Assembly: GCF_902827225.1 (NCBI RefSeq)
Contig: NZ_LR792632.1
Span: forward strand, 1,383,030-1,447,029
Direction of reading: 5' to 3'
Origin: Methanocaldococcus lauensis
Lineage (GTDB): Archaea > AGJL01 > Methanococci > Methanococcales > Methanocaldococcaceae
DNA length: 64,000 nt
Below, one piece after another: positions 37,736 through 47,750 of the stretch. The notes beneath the pieces are model-generated. The model saw only the letters and a program-made list of their open reading frames with translations. It made no database searches and was not told the origin of the DNA. Every line of letters begins with the position of its first letter. Positions within the stretch are counted from its first letter, which is position 1. The position numbers and the translations under genes are program-made.

Positions 37736-38317
37736 ATGAAAGTTATAGGAATTAGTGGAAGTCCAAGACCTGACGGAAATACAAGTTTATTAGTTAGAGA
37801 ATCTTTAAATGCTATTGCTGAGGAAGGAATTGAAACAGAGTTTATATCATTGGCTGGAAAGGAATTAAATCCATGTTTGGGTTGTAACATTTGTAAGGAG
37901 ACAGGATATTGTCAAATAATTGATGACATTGAACCAATCTTAGAAAAGATGAAAGAGGCTGATGGAATTATTCTCGGCTCACCAGTTTATTTTGGGGGAG
38001 TTTCTGCTCAATTAAAAATGTTAATGGATAGGTCAAGACCTTTAAGAATTGGTTTTCAATTAAGAAATAAAGTTGGAGGAGCTATTGCTGTAGGAGCAAG
38101 TAGAAATGGAGGGCAAGAAACAACAATTCAACAAATCCATAATTTCTTCTTAATTCACTCAATGATTGTCGTTGGAGATAATGACCCAACAGCACATTAT
38201 GGAGGGACAGGAGTAGGAAAAAGCCCTGGAGATTGTGAAAAAGATGAAATAGGATTAGAAACTGCAAGAAACTTAGGTAAAAAAGTAGCAGAGGTCATTA
38301 AGTTAATCAAAAAATAG
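37736..38317 (+). CDS. Iron-sulfur flavoprotein (NADPH-dependent FMN reductase family)
   Basis: This 193-residue flavodoxin-fold protein carries an FMN phosphate loop, GISGSPRPDGNTS, near residue 4. The compact 4Fe-4S motif C-x2-C-x2-C-x5-C (CLGCNICKETGYC) lies at about residues 45-57. FMN and ligand contacts follow in GSPVYFGGVSAQLKMLMDR. The arrangement is that of Isf proteins, electron carriers thought to help detoxify oxygen species in methanogens. It follows the EVE gene after 17 bases but its job differs, so the link is probably incidental. It is close to MJ1083. Confidence 0.93.
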   Translation: MKVIGISGSPRPDGNTSLLVRESLNAIAEEGIETEFISLAGKELNPCLGCNICKETGYCQIIDDIEPILEKMKEADGIILGSPVYFGGVSAQLKMLMDRSRPLRIGFQLRNKVGGAIAVGASRNGGQETTIQQIHNFFLIHSMIVVGDNDPTAHYGGTGVGKSPGDCEKDEIGLETARNLGKKVAEVIKLIKK

Positions 38318-38375
38318 ATATTTTAAAATTTCTATAATTATTCTTTTTATTTTACAAAAATATTAAGTGATATTT

Positions 38376-39239
38376 ATGATAGATGCAAAAACCAAAGTTG
38401 TTGGATTAATAGGACATCCAGTAGAACATTCTTTTTCTCCAATAATGCATAATGCCGCATTTAAAGATAAAGGATTGAACTATGTATATTTGGCATTTGA
38501 TGTTCTTCCAGAAAAATTAAAGTATGTAATAGATGGGGCTAAGGCTTTAGGAATTGTTGGATTTAATGTAACTATACCTCATAAGGTCGAAATTATTAAA
38601 TATTTAGATGAATTAGATGAAAGTGCTAAATTAATTGGGGCGGTTAATACAATAAAAATAGAGAATAATAAGGCAGTTGGATATAATACTGATGGCATTG
38701 GAGCAAGATTATCTTTAGAGGAAGAAATTGGTAAAGTTAAAGATAAGACAATATTAATATTAGGAGCAGGAGGGGCGGCAAGGGCTGTGGCATTTGAATT
38801 AGCAAAAGATAATAATATAATAATAGCAAATAGAACGGTAGAAAAGGCAGAAAAATTGGCAAAAGAGATTGCTGAGAAATTAAATAAAAAATTTGGTGAG
38901 GAAGTTAAATTTAGTAGTTTAAATAATGACTTTAGTGATGTTGATATTATAATTAACGCCACTCCAGTAGGGATGTATCCAAATGTTGATGTTGAACCCC
39001 TAATTAAAGCTGATCAGATAAAGCCAGATATGGTAGTTATGGACTTAATTTACAATCCCTTAGAAACTACTCTATTAAAAGAAGCTAAGAAAGTTGGGGC
39101 TAAAACAATAAATGGTTTAGGAATGTTAATTTATCAAGGAGCTGTTGCATTTAAAATATGGACAGGAATTGAGCCCAATATAGATGTTATGAAAAATGCA
39201 ATAATTAACACTCTTTTTGGAAATAAAAATAAATTATAA
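38376..39239 (+). CDS. aroE: Shikimate dehydrogenase
   Basis: This 287-residue NADP-dependent enzyme reduces 3-dehydroshikimate. The shikimate-binding part contains GHPVEHSFSPIMHNAAF and the catalytic Lys in FNVTIPHK near residue 68. The nucleotide-binding GAGGAARA is near 134, with an NRT motif for NADP. The length is typical. The ATG at 38376 follows GTGAT; a GTG three codons earlier is within that site. Together with aroK 600 bases downstream it places two shikimate-pathway steps in one area, with a nuclease gene between them. Confidence 0.95.
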   Translation: MIDAKTKVVGLIGHPVEHSFSPIMHNAAFKDKGLNYVYLAFDVLPEKLKYVIDGAKALGIVGFNVTIPHKVEIIKYLDELDESAKLIGAVNTIKIENNKAVGYNTDGIGARLSLEEEIGKVKDKTILILGAGGAARAVAFELAKDNNIIIANRTVEKAEKLAKEIAEKLNKKFGEEVKFSSLNNDFSDVDIIINATPVGMYPNVDVEPLIKADQIKPDMVVMDLIYNPLETTLLKEAKKVGAKTINGLGMLIYQGAVAFKIWTGIEPNIDVMKNAIINTLFGNKNKL

Positions 39240-39257
39240 ATTAGTTGGTAGAATATT

Positions 39258-39842
39258 ATGAAATCCAAATTATACCCTTTTTTAATCCCATTTTTAATAT
39301 TTTTTGTTATAGTTTCTGGATGTTTCAGTCATCATAATAGTTATAATAGCATTGAGGATTTTATAAATAGCCATGAACATTTTTATGGAAAGGTTGTTAA
39401 AGTAGTTGATGGAGATACTGTTTATGTAGAGTCCAATGGAAGATTGTATAAAATAAGATTATTGGGAGTTGATACTCCAGAGACACATAAAAAGAATAAT
39501 CCATATGAATATTTTTTATTGAATGGAACTCCTATATCTAATACAACATACTTAAAAATTTGGGGCTATAAAGCAACAGATTTTGCAAAGAAAATGTTAG
39601 ATAATAAAACTGTTATTGTAGTTTTTGATAATGAGGCTCCAAAAAAGGATAAGTATGGAAGATACTTGGCATATATTTTTATAAAAAATGGTAGTAATTA
39701 TATTAACTTTAATGAAGAACTTTTAAAATACGGCTATGCGAGAGTTTATATAAGTAAGTTTGAATTAGAAAAAGAATTTTTAAAAATTGAGAGGGATGCA
39801 AAGATAAATAGAGTTGGCTTATGGAATTGGAGTAACAACTGA
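39258..39842 (+). CDS. Secreted staphylococcal-nuclease-family lipoprotein
   Basis: This 194-residue protein has a signal peptide ending in a lipobox (IVSGC, Cys near residue 22), so it should be attached to the outer face of the membrane. The nuclease fold follows, with [21 protein letters not shown] (Ca2+ site and catalytic Arg/Asp) and [12 protein letters not shown] with the second Arg, and it ends in VGLWNWSN. An insertion (about residues 77-100) enlarges the loop after the first Asp. It would degrade extracellular DNA or RNA. It lies between aroE and aroK on the same strand, with 18- and 10-base gaps, so it is probably in their operon. Confidence 0.92.
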   Translation: MKSKLYPFLIPFLIFFVIVSGCFSHHNSYNSIEDFINSHEHFYGKVVKVVDGDTVYVESNGRLYKIRLLGVDTPETHKKNNPYEYFLLNGTPISNTTYLKIWGYKATDFAKKMLDNKTVIVVFDNEAPKKDKYGRYLAYIFIKNGSNYINFNEELLKYGYARVYISKFELEKEFLKIERDAKINRVGLWNWSNN

Positions 39843-39852
39843 GGAGAGATTT

Positions 39853-40701
39853 ATGGAAGGAAGAGCATATGCATTAGCTTCTGGGACAATAATAAATGCA
39901 ATAGCAACGGGCAAAGGTTCAGCTTTTGGTTTAAATTTAAAGGTTTATGCAAGAGTTAAGTTAATAGACGATGGTAAAAATAAAATTGAAGGAAAGGTTT
40001 TAGATAATCCCAACATTAAGCCAAACTTAATAATAAGATGTGTAAAAAATACATTGGACTATTTTGGTTTAAATTATTCAGCATATGTAGAGACAAAGAC
40101 AGAAATTCCAATAAAATCAGGTTTGAGTAGTAGTTCAGCCACATCTAACGCTGTTGTTTTAGCGACATTTGATGCATTGGGAGAAAAGATTGATGATGAG
40201 TTAATAATAAACTTAGGAATAAAATCAAGTTTTGATGAAAAATTAACTGTTACTGGGGCTTATGATGATGCTACTGCCTCATACTATGGAGGAATAACTA
40301 TAACTGACAATTTAAAGAGAGAGATATTAAAAAGAGATAAGATGACAGAAGATTTAAATGTTGTAGTTTTAATTCCAAACTTTGAAAAGAATGTGGATGT
40401 CAATAGGATGAAACTAATTAAAGATTATGTTGAAATAGCCTTTAAAGAGGCTATGAATGGAAATTACTTTAAGGCATTATTTTTAAATGGAATTTTATAT
40501 GCTTCAGCGTTAAACTTTCCTACAAAAATAGCAATAGACGCCTTAGAAGCAGGGGCATTAACATCTGGCTTATCTGGAACTGGGCCGAGTTATATAGCTA
40601 TAGTTGAAGATGAAAATCTGAATAGAGTAAAAGAAACATTAAACAAGTATGGAAAGGTTATTTTAACAAAACCAAACAATGATGGGGCTTCTATTTACTA
40701 A
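39853..40701 (+). CDS. aroK: Archaeal shikimate kinase (GHMP superfamily)
   Basis: This 282-residue enzyme phosphorylates shikimate; it is unrelated to bacterial AroK and belongs to the GHMP kinases. The characteristic glycine/serine loop [15 protein letters not shown] is near residue 83, and a C-terminal [11 protein letters not shown] motif near residue 240. The length fits. The ATG at 39853 follows GAGGAGAG; an in-frame ORF start upstream lies inside the nuclease gene and has no ribosome binding site. It continues the shikimate route from aroE. Confidence 0.93.
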   Translation: MEGRAYALASGTIINAIATGKGSAFGLNLKVYARVKLIDDGKNKIEGKVLDNPNIKPNLIIRCVKNTLDYFGLNYSAYVETKTEIPIKSGLSSSSATSNAVVLATFDALGEKIDDELIINLGIKSSFDEKLTVTGAYDDATASYYGGITITDNLKREILKRDKMTEDLNVVVLIPNFEKNVDVNRMKLIKDYVEIAFKEAMNGNYFKALFLNGILYASALNFPTKIAIDALEAGALTSGLSGTGPSYIAIVEDENLNRVKETLNKYGKVILTKPNNDGASIY

Positions 40702-40825
40702 GTTCTATTTTTTATTTTAATAAGATCTATCATGATTTTTAATGATAAATTATAAATAGTAATAAAATCTATAAAAAATTAACACTATAGTAGTGATTAT
40801 AAACTCTTATTATTATGGTGGTATT

Positions 40826-43800
40826 ATGAAAATCACATTCTATATGTGGGGATCTTATTGCTCAATCTTAAAAAAAGCTCTTGATGAGTTAAAAAAAGAG
40901 GGTTATAATGTTGAATATAAAATATATTCTAATAGAAATCCAATCGATAATAGCTTTTTAGAAGATGTTAAAAACTCTGATTTAGTTTTTATATATAAAA
41001 CATCATCAGATGATATTGATTTAGAGAAGATAAAGATATTCAACGAAAACATTATAATTGTTTCACAAGATCCAAGTTTTTGGAATTCTGAAAAATCTGC
41101 TAAGTGTTATCTATTTACAACTTATGGAGGAATTGATAATTTTAAAAACATGATTTTATATTTGATGGGCGAAGATAAAGAGGTTATAAAGAAACCATTC
41201 CAAGGAATTTACTATAAAGGAAAAATCTATGAAGAATTAGATGAATTTTTAGATGATGTTAATTTTGATAAAAAATATACAGTAGGAGTTTTATTTTCAA
41301 GACATTACTTAGTTAATGACGATATGGATGCAATTAACAAACTTTTAGATAAATTAGAAGAGGAATTTAATGTAATTCCAGTATTTTCTTATGGGGCTAA
41401 GTGTGAAGAGTTAAATGCCTTAGGTGGGGGAGAGAGCATTTTAAAATACTTCTTTAAGGATGATAAACCTTTAATAGATGCGTTAATTAACTTATTATCA
41501 TTTCCATTGGGAACTGTAAAAGATGGAGGAAATTTAAATAAAATCTCTGGAGTTGATATACTTAAAAAATTAGATATTCCAGTATTTCATCCAATAATGA
41601 GTTACTATAAAAGCTATGAGGATTGGAAAAATGACAGTCAAGGATTATCTGCAGATATTGGTTGGACTGTTGCATTACCAGAATTTGAAGGAGTTATAGA
41701 ACCAATTATAATTGGAACTACAGAAAATGAAAATGGTTGTGAAAAAAAAATTTGGAATTGAAGAAAGAATAGAAAAAGTTGTTAAGAGAATAAAAAGATG
41801 GATTAAATTGAAATATAAACCTAAAAAAGATCGAAAAGTTATATTTGTTTTACATAACAATGCCTGTGCCTCCGTAGAGGCAACAATAGGAAGTGCCGCA
41901 CATTTGGACAGTCTTCAAAGTGTTGTGAATATAATGAAAAAATTAAAAGAAGAAGGATATAATGTAGAAAATATCCCTGAAAGTGGAGAGGATTTATCTA
42001 AATTAATCTTACAAAAGAAGGCAATTTCAGAGTTTAGATGGACTACTGTTGAGGAAATTATCTCAAAAGGAGGATACTTATATTTAATGGATGAAGAAGA
42101 ATATTATGAAGACTTTAATAAACTCCCTAAAAATGTGAAAAACAAGATTTTAGAGACTTGGGGAGATTTAAATGGAAAAGATATTCCAGCAGGAATGATA
42201 TACAAAGTGGATGGCAAAAACAAGATAGTTATAACTGGCTTAAAGTTTGGAAATGTCTATGTTTGTGTCCAACCAAAGAGAGGTTGTGCAGGGGCAAGGT
42301 GTGATGGTAGAGTTTGTAAAATTTTGCACGACCCATATTGCCCACCAACTCACCAATACATTGCTACATACAAATACTTTAATGACATTGGAGATATTAT
42401 AATCCACGTAGGAACTCATGGAACATTAGAATTTCTACCAGGAAAAAATGTAGGTTTATCTAACGAATGTTTCCCAGATATCTGTATAGGGGATATTCCT
42501 CACCTTTATATTTATAATTCAGATAATCCACCAGAAGGGGCTATAGCAAAAAGAAGAAGTTATGCTACTATTGTAGATCATTTACAAACAGTTATGGTAG
42601 ATGCCTTTAGTGAAGAGTTAGAAACTTTAAACAGCTACATAGAGGAATATTTAAAGGAAATGGATACTTCAAGAAAACATCAATTAGAACATTTAATTAT
42701 TGAAGAAGTGAAAAAAACTAACTTAGTAAAAATAAAAGAAAAAATTAAAAAAATAGAAAAAGAAGGAAAAATTCATGAAAACTTTAAAGAATTGTTTGAT
42801 GAAATAAGAGATACTTTAGAAATGATAAAGAACTCAAAATGCAATGATGGAATGCACATCTTTGGAGAACTACCTGAAGGAGATAGAAGAGTGGAATTCA
42901 TAAAAAGTATATTGGAATATGAATATAAAGAGAAAGATTTAAAGAAAAAAATTGAAAATGTATTAAATGGAAAAAGTATTGAAAATAAAAAATTGGAGGG
43001 AATAATTAAAGAGATAAATGAAAGAATTGAGAAAACTGACGAAATAAAATCCTTACTAAGAGGAATTGACGCAGGATATATAGAGCCTGGAGCTTCTGGA
43101 TTAATTTCAAGAGGTAACTATGATATACTACCAACAGGAAGGAATTTTTACACATTGGATCCATATAGAGTTCCTACAAAATCTGCCTATAGAGTTGGGA
43201 TTTTATTAGCTGAAAAATTAATTGAAAGATATTTAGAGGATGAAGGAAAATATCCTGAAAATATTGCTTTATATTGGATGGCTTCTGACATAATGTGGGC
43301 AGATGGAGAATGTATGGGAATGATATTACATTTATTAGGAGTTAAACCAGTTTATAAAGGAGGAAAAGTTGTTGATTTAGAAATAATCCCCTTAGAAGAA
43401 TTAAAAAGACCAAGGATTGATGTTACTATAAGAGTTAGTGGAATAATAAGAGATATGTTTCCAAATTGTATAGAACTTATTGATGAAGCAATAATGAGAG
43501 TAGCTAAGTTAGATGAACCGCTAAATATGAATTTTGTAAAGAAACATGTCATTGAAGGATTAAATAACAAGTTATCTTTTAGAGAGGCAACATTTAGAAT
43601 TTTTTGCTCATCTCCAGGAACTTATGGAAATGGAGTTAAATATGCTGTATATGCAAGTGCTTGGGAAGATGTTGAGGATTTAAAGGATGTATTTGTGCAT
43701 TGGAATTCTTATGCCTATGGAAAGAATGTGTATGGTAAAAAATCTACAGAAATTTTTGAAAGTTTATTAAAAACAGTTGATTTAACATTTAATAAAGTTG

Positions 43801-44392
43801 TTACTGATGAATATGACTTACTTGGATGTTGTTGCTACTTTGGAACTCATGGAGGTTTAACTAACGCTGCAAGAGTTTTGAGGAATAAAAAAATTAAGGC
43901 GTATTATGGAGATACAAGAAATTCAAAAAATGTTGCTATAAGAACTTTAAAAGAAGAACTTGAGAGAGTTATTTTAACAAAGTTACTAAATCCAAAGTGG
44001 ATTGAAGGGATGAAAAAGCATGGATACAAAGGGGCTGGAGACATTGCTAAAGAATAGGAAGAGTTTATGGTTGGAGTGCTACAACTAAGGAAGTAGATAG
44101 TTGGGTATTTGATGAGATATTTAACACATTTGTAAAAGATGAGAAAAATAGAAAGTTTTTTGAAAAACATAATATATATGCATTAGAAGAGATTTCAAGA
44201 AGATTGTTTGAGGCTTATCAAAGAGGTTTATGGAAAACTAAGAGAGAAAATATTAATGAACTTAAAAAAATTTATTTGGCTATAGAAGGAAATATTGAAG
44301 AATCTTATAATGACGATTATGGCGAGTATCAAGGTGGAATTATTACCATAGATACTTCTTGGAAACACCATATATTTTATATACAAAAATAA
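40826..44392 (+). pseudogene. CobN/magnesium-chelatase H-like subunit, two one-base frameshifts
   Basis: The family product would be about 1188 residues, but the frame is broken twice. Part 1 runs from the ATG at 40826 (after GGTGGTATT) to 41741. There a run of nine A (41742-41750) moves the reading frame by one; the protein continues in another frame to 44048. At 44049-44051 one A seems missing (three where four would restore GCTAAAAGAATAGG), and the last 113 residues (RVYGWSATTKEV onward) return to the first frame. Conserved CobN blocks are intact in all parts, such as HVGTHGTLEFLPGK and FGTHGGLTNAARVL. CobN proteins bind cobalt or other metals and tetrapyrroles; methanogen substrates are uncertain. 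It may be a recent pseudogene, a slippage-dependent gene or sequence error. Confidence 0.85.
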
Positions 44393-44408
44393 AATATAAA
44401 TAAAATTA

Positions 44409-44468
44409 AACGCGATGATGAATGCTGACTTCACTGATTGATGATGACACCTGGGACATCTGAGCGTT
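44409..44468 (+). ncRNA. C/D box methylation-guide sRNA (sRNA 2)
   Basis: Terminal stem AACGC/GCGTT encloses C box GATGATGA (44414), D' box CTGA (44434), C' box GATGATGA (44440) and D box CTGA (44460). The two guides of exactly 12 nt are ATGCTGACTTCA and CACCTGGGACAT. Predicted targets are TGAAGTCAGCAT and ATGTCCCAGGTG, methylated at their fifth base (T/U and C). I could not match them to an rRNA position by memory. It begins 17 bases after the CobN-like gene, on the same strand. Confidence 0.9.
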
Positions 44469-44554
44469 ATCATTTTTTAATTTAATAAGGGTTCGAAACA
44501 GTTTCTTAATTTCTGTAACGCACCACAATACTTAATTTAATTATATTACTAACT

Positions 44555-44714
44555 AACCGATAAGATGGCTCTGCCTTCGAGGTTGTTATACCTTTGATAA
44601 AAAGATTTTAGGGGCTGTATCCGTTCAGCCCAAAGTCCAATGAACCTATGGCAGAGAGATTGGTATTCCCGATGAAGCTATGGGCTGAGGATAACCCATT
44701 TCCTTAGATCGGTT
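44555..44714 (-). ncRNA. Structured 160-base segment, candidate relic omega RNA
   Basis: The segment is closed by AACCGAT (44555-44561) and ATCGGTT (44708-44714). Inside lies CTCTGCC (44569) with GGCAGAG (44650-44656). Local hairpins are GGGCTG/CAGCCC (44612-44631) and ATGGG/CCCAT (44680-44699). It is clearly richer in GC than its surroundings, as structured RNAs are in this genome type. It lies downstream (on the minus strand) of a tnpB fragment, where an omega RNA would be. The strand is inferred from that. Confidence 0.45.
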
Positions 44715-44799
44715 TGTATAATTAAGTTGTTATATGATATGCTATGGAAATGGGGAACGGATCTTTTAAATATCGGCTTAGTTCTTTTTCTTTTACTTT

Positions 44800-44988
44800 T
44801 TAAATAATTCGATTCCTACTATCTATTGTTGAATAAGCGACTTTAATAGTCGCATCGACATAATGGAGAGCATAATTCCAACCGTTTAATAATCTTCTTA
44901 ACTCCCTTTTAAATTCTCTATCTTTAGGGATTTCTGGAATTAACCGAACGGTAGAGTAGTATTTATAAAACTTTATACCGATGTTTAA
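44800..44988 (-). pseudogene. tnpB N-terminal fragment (decayed IS605-type element)
   Basis: The minus strand reads an open frame of 62 codons containing STVRLIPEIPKDREFKRELR and NYALHYVDATIKVAYSTID, which matches the N-terminal domain of another TnpB subfamily from Methanocaldococcales as I remember it. It then stops at 44800-44802, and no RuvC or zinc-ribbon part follows. A hairpin GCGACT/AGTCGC (44837-44853) lies inside. With the structured segment at 44555-44714 it would be an internally deleted element of about 550 bases. Confidence 0.5.
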
Positions 44989-45101
44989 CTACTTTTTCTT
45001 TCCATTGGATATTATTCCAGATAATATAACTCCTTATATATTTCTATATTTAGTTAAACAGTTTCAAACGGCAAAATAGGAGTAAATAACCTTAAGCAGA
45101 T

Positions 45102-45587
45102 TTAACAAAAAATAATAAACCAACAATGACCATCCTCTTTTTTTATTAGTTGATTGGTATTATTCCAAAATTTTATTTTATACTTTTTATTTTTAACTTT
45201 TTCTAAGAAACTTGATATTAATGATGGTATTGGGCATGCACTTCCAGGTATTTCTGCTTCTCCAATCTGTTTTGGACAGTATTTACATTTATCTATTTTA
45301 ATACCAATAGTTATAGTATTATTTTCACTTTTTATAAAGACTTCATCACATATTTGGAAGATATCAATGAAAAACTTTATAAGTTCTTCATCATTATTTG
45401 GAATCTTATATCCTAAATCTATAACACATTGTCCAACCTTTTTTCCAACATTTGAACCAATAATATTTGTTGTTCCTTGATTTAATAATCTTAAGTTAGC
45501 TAATTCTCCCAAAAATGATGTTAATATTATATGAAGTGGATGTAAATTTCTATTCTCCATAAGTTTCTTATATGAGTTTATTGTCAT
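45102..45587 (-). CDS. Cys-rich V4R-like protein, first of a pair
   Basis: This 161-residue protein has a helical N-terminal 90 residues and a C-terminal Cys-rich part: CKYCPKQIGEAEIPGSACPIP, then GHCWFIIFC at the end. The Cys/His arrangement is similar to V4R (4-vinyl reductase) domains, which bind small hydrophobic ligands or metal, but the match is weaker than in the next gene. GGTGGAT precedes the ATG. It lies 139 bases after the second V4R gene on the same strand. The function is unknown. Confidence 0.6.
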   Translation of the reverse strand: MTINSYKKLMENRNLHPLHIILTSFLGELANLRLLNQGTTNIIGSNVGKKVGQCVIDLGYKIPNNDEELIKFFIDIFQICDEVFIKSENNTITIGIKIDKCKYCPKQIGEAEIPGSACPIPSLISSFLEKVKNKKYKIKFWNNTNQLIKKEDGHCWFIIFC

Positions 45588-45726
45588 AACTATCCACCCA
45601 TTAATTTTAAAAAAACAAACTACTAAATTTTGAGAATTTAACTATATGTAAAAAAGTTATGTTTAATAACCAATATTTAAAATTTACTATAAAATTATTA
45701 AAATTTTCTTTAATTAGAAAATAATT

Positions 45727-46173
45727 TTATAAAACTTTTATCTCAAATTGACAAAAATCATCGCCTAAACCTGCACAATGTGTTTCTTTTGCTCTAACCT
45801 TTTTGTTTAATATTTTTTCTAAACATCCTGCAATAAATCCTCCTTCAAACCAACATAATGGTTCTCCAACTTCTGGAAGTCCAGAGCAAGAGATACACTC
45901 ATAAACTCTAATTTGTAAAGGACTTTTATTTATAATTTCAACTTTTCCAATTTTATATTTTTCACAAAAATTTACTACATCATCAATAGTTGAAGGATTC
46001 AAACTTTCTCCCAGTTCTTTTCCACAATCATAAATTACTCCATGAGCCCCTCTACCTAAATACCTCTCTAAGTCCATAAACCTCATTAATCTAAAAACCG
46101 TAATATCTATGTCTCTACCTAAGGAATTTCTATTGGATTTTGAAAGTACATCTATTGAAAATTTTAGAGACAC
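45727..46173 (-). CDS. V4R domain protein
   Basis: This protein has 148 residues from the GTG at 46171-46173, which follows GGGGGTAT; an ATG six codons earlier is possible but overlaps that site. It has a complete V4R domain: GRGAHGVIYDCGKELGE in the middle, then VYECISCSGLPEVGEPLC and a final KETHCAGLGDDFCQFEI, with the Cys residues that bind zinc in this family. The domain senses small ligands in regulators and is found alone in methanogens. It lies next to another such protein and the Hmd paralogue, which may share a regulon. Confidence 0.82.
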   Translation of the reverse strand: MSLKFSIDVLSKSNRNSLGRDIDITVFRLMRFMDLERYLGRGAHGVIYDCGKELGESLNPSTIDDVVNFCEKYKIGKVEIINKSPLQIRVYECISCSGLPEVGEPLCWFEGGFIAGCLEKILNKKVRAKETHCAGLGDDFCQFEIKVL

Positions 46174-46265
46174 AATATACCCCCAATTCATTTATTCATT
46201 ATATTTTTTGTTTTTGTAAAAATAAATATAATAAAATTGTTCATTGTTCATAGATATTTAAAATT

Positions 46266-47282
46266 CTATTCAAATAACTTATTTGAGCTTCTTCTAATCA
46301 TTCCCTCAACTACATTCTTTCCAACTAATGATGTGGCTTCTTTTATTAAAGCTTGAGGAGCTACTAAATATGTTTGATTAACATCTTTCTCTCCAATAGT
46401 TGATTTATCAAACTCTTCGATAATCTTCAAAGCTAACTTTAAATCTTCCTGCTTTTCATCAATTAGCATATTTTTTGCAGATGTAATTAGAGCATCTTTA
46501 TCTAAAACCTTCATCAAACCTTCAATTCCTGAAGTTTCAATAATTGAGGCAATAGTTTGAAGAGAAACCAATATTTGCTTTTCTATCATATCCTTTGGAG
46601 CATTTATTATTGTTTTTCCAACTCTATAATAGTCTAAAACACCAACTAAGGTAATTGCAGTAACTAAAGCGCCCATATCTGCGACTGCTGGAACTACATC
46701 TGCAGGAGCTACATAAGGGATTTTTCCTATACTCTCAACTAATTCAACTAATTTATTTATTTGCTCTTCTGTTGCATACTCTCTACCTTCCAAAGCTTTT
46801 CCAGCAATTGTATAATATTTCTGTCCTGGAGTTCCTGGAACTCCTGTTGGGTGCATTGATGAAATTCCTACATCTTTTCTCTTTAATCTTAAAATTCCTT
46901 CCAATGTTCTATATAAAACAGGAGTTGGGAGAGTACAAGTATTACAAATAACAGCATTTTCAGGGACATGTTCAATAATCTTCTTTGCAATGTTTATTGT
47001 TATTTTTCCAAACGGTGTAAATAAAATATGGACTTCTCCATGCTTAGCTGCTTCTATATCATCACTAACAACTCTAACTCCTGCATCTTCAACAGTCTTC
47101 CATAAATCTTCACTCATTACATCTTTATTTGGTTCCGCTAAGATAACATCATGCCCAGCTTCAGCAAACTCTATAGCCATTCTTGCTCCACCATAGGGAG
47201 GTTCTCCACCAAATTTTTCTAAAACATTTAATATTTCTAAATAGAGTTTTTGATTTCCTGCCCCGTAGATTGATATTTTCAT
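46266..47282 (-). CDS. Hmd paralogue (H2-forming methylenetetrahydromethanopterin dehydrogenase-related, HmdII/III type)
   Basis: This 338-residue protein has an N-terminal Rossmann domain (SIYGAGNQKLYLEIL, then GGEPPYGGARMAIEFAEAGHD) and a helical C-terminal half. The Cys that binds iron of the FeGP cofactor in [Fe]-hydrogenase is kept (VICNTCTLPT), but the neighbouring HPGCVP segment of true Hmd is HPTGVPGTPG. Known paralogues of this type can bind the cofactor yet lack the H2 activity, and HmdII has been linked to aminoacyl-tRNA synthetases. A sensing role is therefore more likely than catalysis. A TATA box lies about 85-96 bases upstream. Confidence 0.85.
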   Translation of the reverse strand: MKISIYGAGNQKLYLEILNVLEKFGGEPPYGGARMAIEFAEAGHDVILAEPNKDVMSEDLWKTVEDAGVRVVSDDIEAAKHGEVHILFTPFGKITINIAKKIIEHVPENAVICNTCTLPTPVLYRTLEGILRLKRKDVGISSMHPTGVPGTPGQKYYTIAGKALEGREYATEEQINKLVELVESIGKIPYVAPADVVPAVADMGALVTAITLVGVLDYYRVGKTIINAPKDMIEKQILVSLQTIASIIETSGIEGLMKVLDKDALITSAKNMLIDEKQEDLKLALKIIEEFDKSTIGEKDVNQTYLVAPQALIKEATSLVGKNVVEGMIRRSSNKLFE

Positions 47283-47366
47283 TTAATTTCCCTCCCAACA
47301 TTCTTAATTAAATTACTTAATTAAATTAAATAATTTTTAATTTAAACTTTACTAAACTAAACTAAT

Positions 47367-47378
47367 ATATAAATTTTG
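47367..47378 (-). promoter_or_regulatory. TATA box of the Hmd paralogue gene
   Basis: Minus strand AATTTATATATT is a close match to the methanogen TATA consensus, 85-96 bases before the ATG at 47282. A leader of roughly 60 bases would follow. Confidence 0.5.
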
Positions 47379-47730
47379 CTATATTTTGTAAAAAATTATA
47401 TAGATATTTGGGTATATGGTAAAAAATTTTATTTTCAAAATTCTAAAAGTATATTATTAAAATATTATATAAATCTTATTGTAAATTTTGATAGCTATAT
47501 TTTAAAAATTAATAAATACCTATTAAATTTTTAAAATTATATATTAAAAATATTAATTATTACATTGAATATAAATATAGAATTTATTAAGCAATGAATT
47601 TTAAAGAAATAGATGTATCAAAAATACAATAAAAATCAATTTTTGCTATATATTGGTTGTTGAAATATACTCATTGATTTTCTTACACTTTACTAAGCAA
47701 ACCTAAATAAAAAAGTAAATATATGTTAAG

Positions 47731-47750
47731 TTTAACGTTAAAGTTTAAAC
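47731..47750. promoter_or_regulatory. Two adjacent palindromes before trpB, candidate operator
   Basis: TTTAACGTTAAA (47731-47742) is a perfect 12-base palindrome, immediately followed by GTTTAAAC (47743-47750). They lie 53-72 bases before trpB, just downstream of a TATA-like AAATATATG (47718-47726), where a repressor would block the transcription start. The binding protein is unknown. Confidence 0.45.

Noticed and set aside
41712-44057. A separate 781-residue CobN-type gene
   Set aside because: The start would be inside the conserved protein, and both sides continue the same family in another frame. I treat it as the middle of one broken gene.
44204-44392. A separate small gene of 62 codons
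   Set aside because: Its sequence is the C-terminal end of the CobN-like protein, with the preceding frame open back to the second frameshift.
44555-45060. RNase P RNA, SRP RNA or a tRNA in the GC-richer stretch
   Set aside because: None of the conserved segments of those RNAs is present, and the minus strand reads a TnpB fragment. I kept the RNA-like fold only as a possible omega RNA relic.
47300-47345. AATTAAATTA-like repeats as an origin or tandem repeat array
   Set aside because: They are short, irregular and typical of AT-rich intergenic DNA here. No origin-type GC-containing boxes or Cdc6/Orc gene is near.
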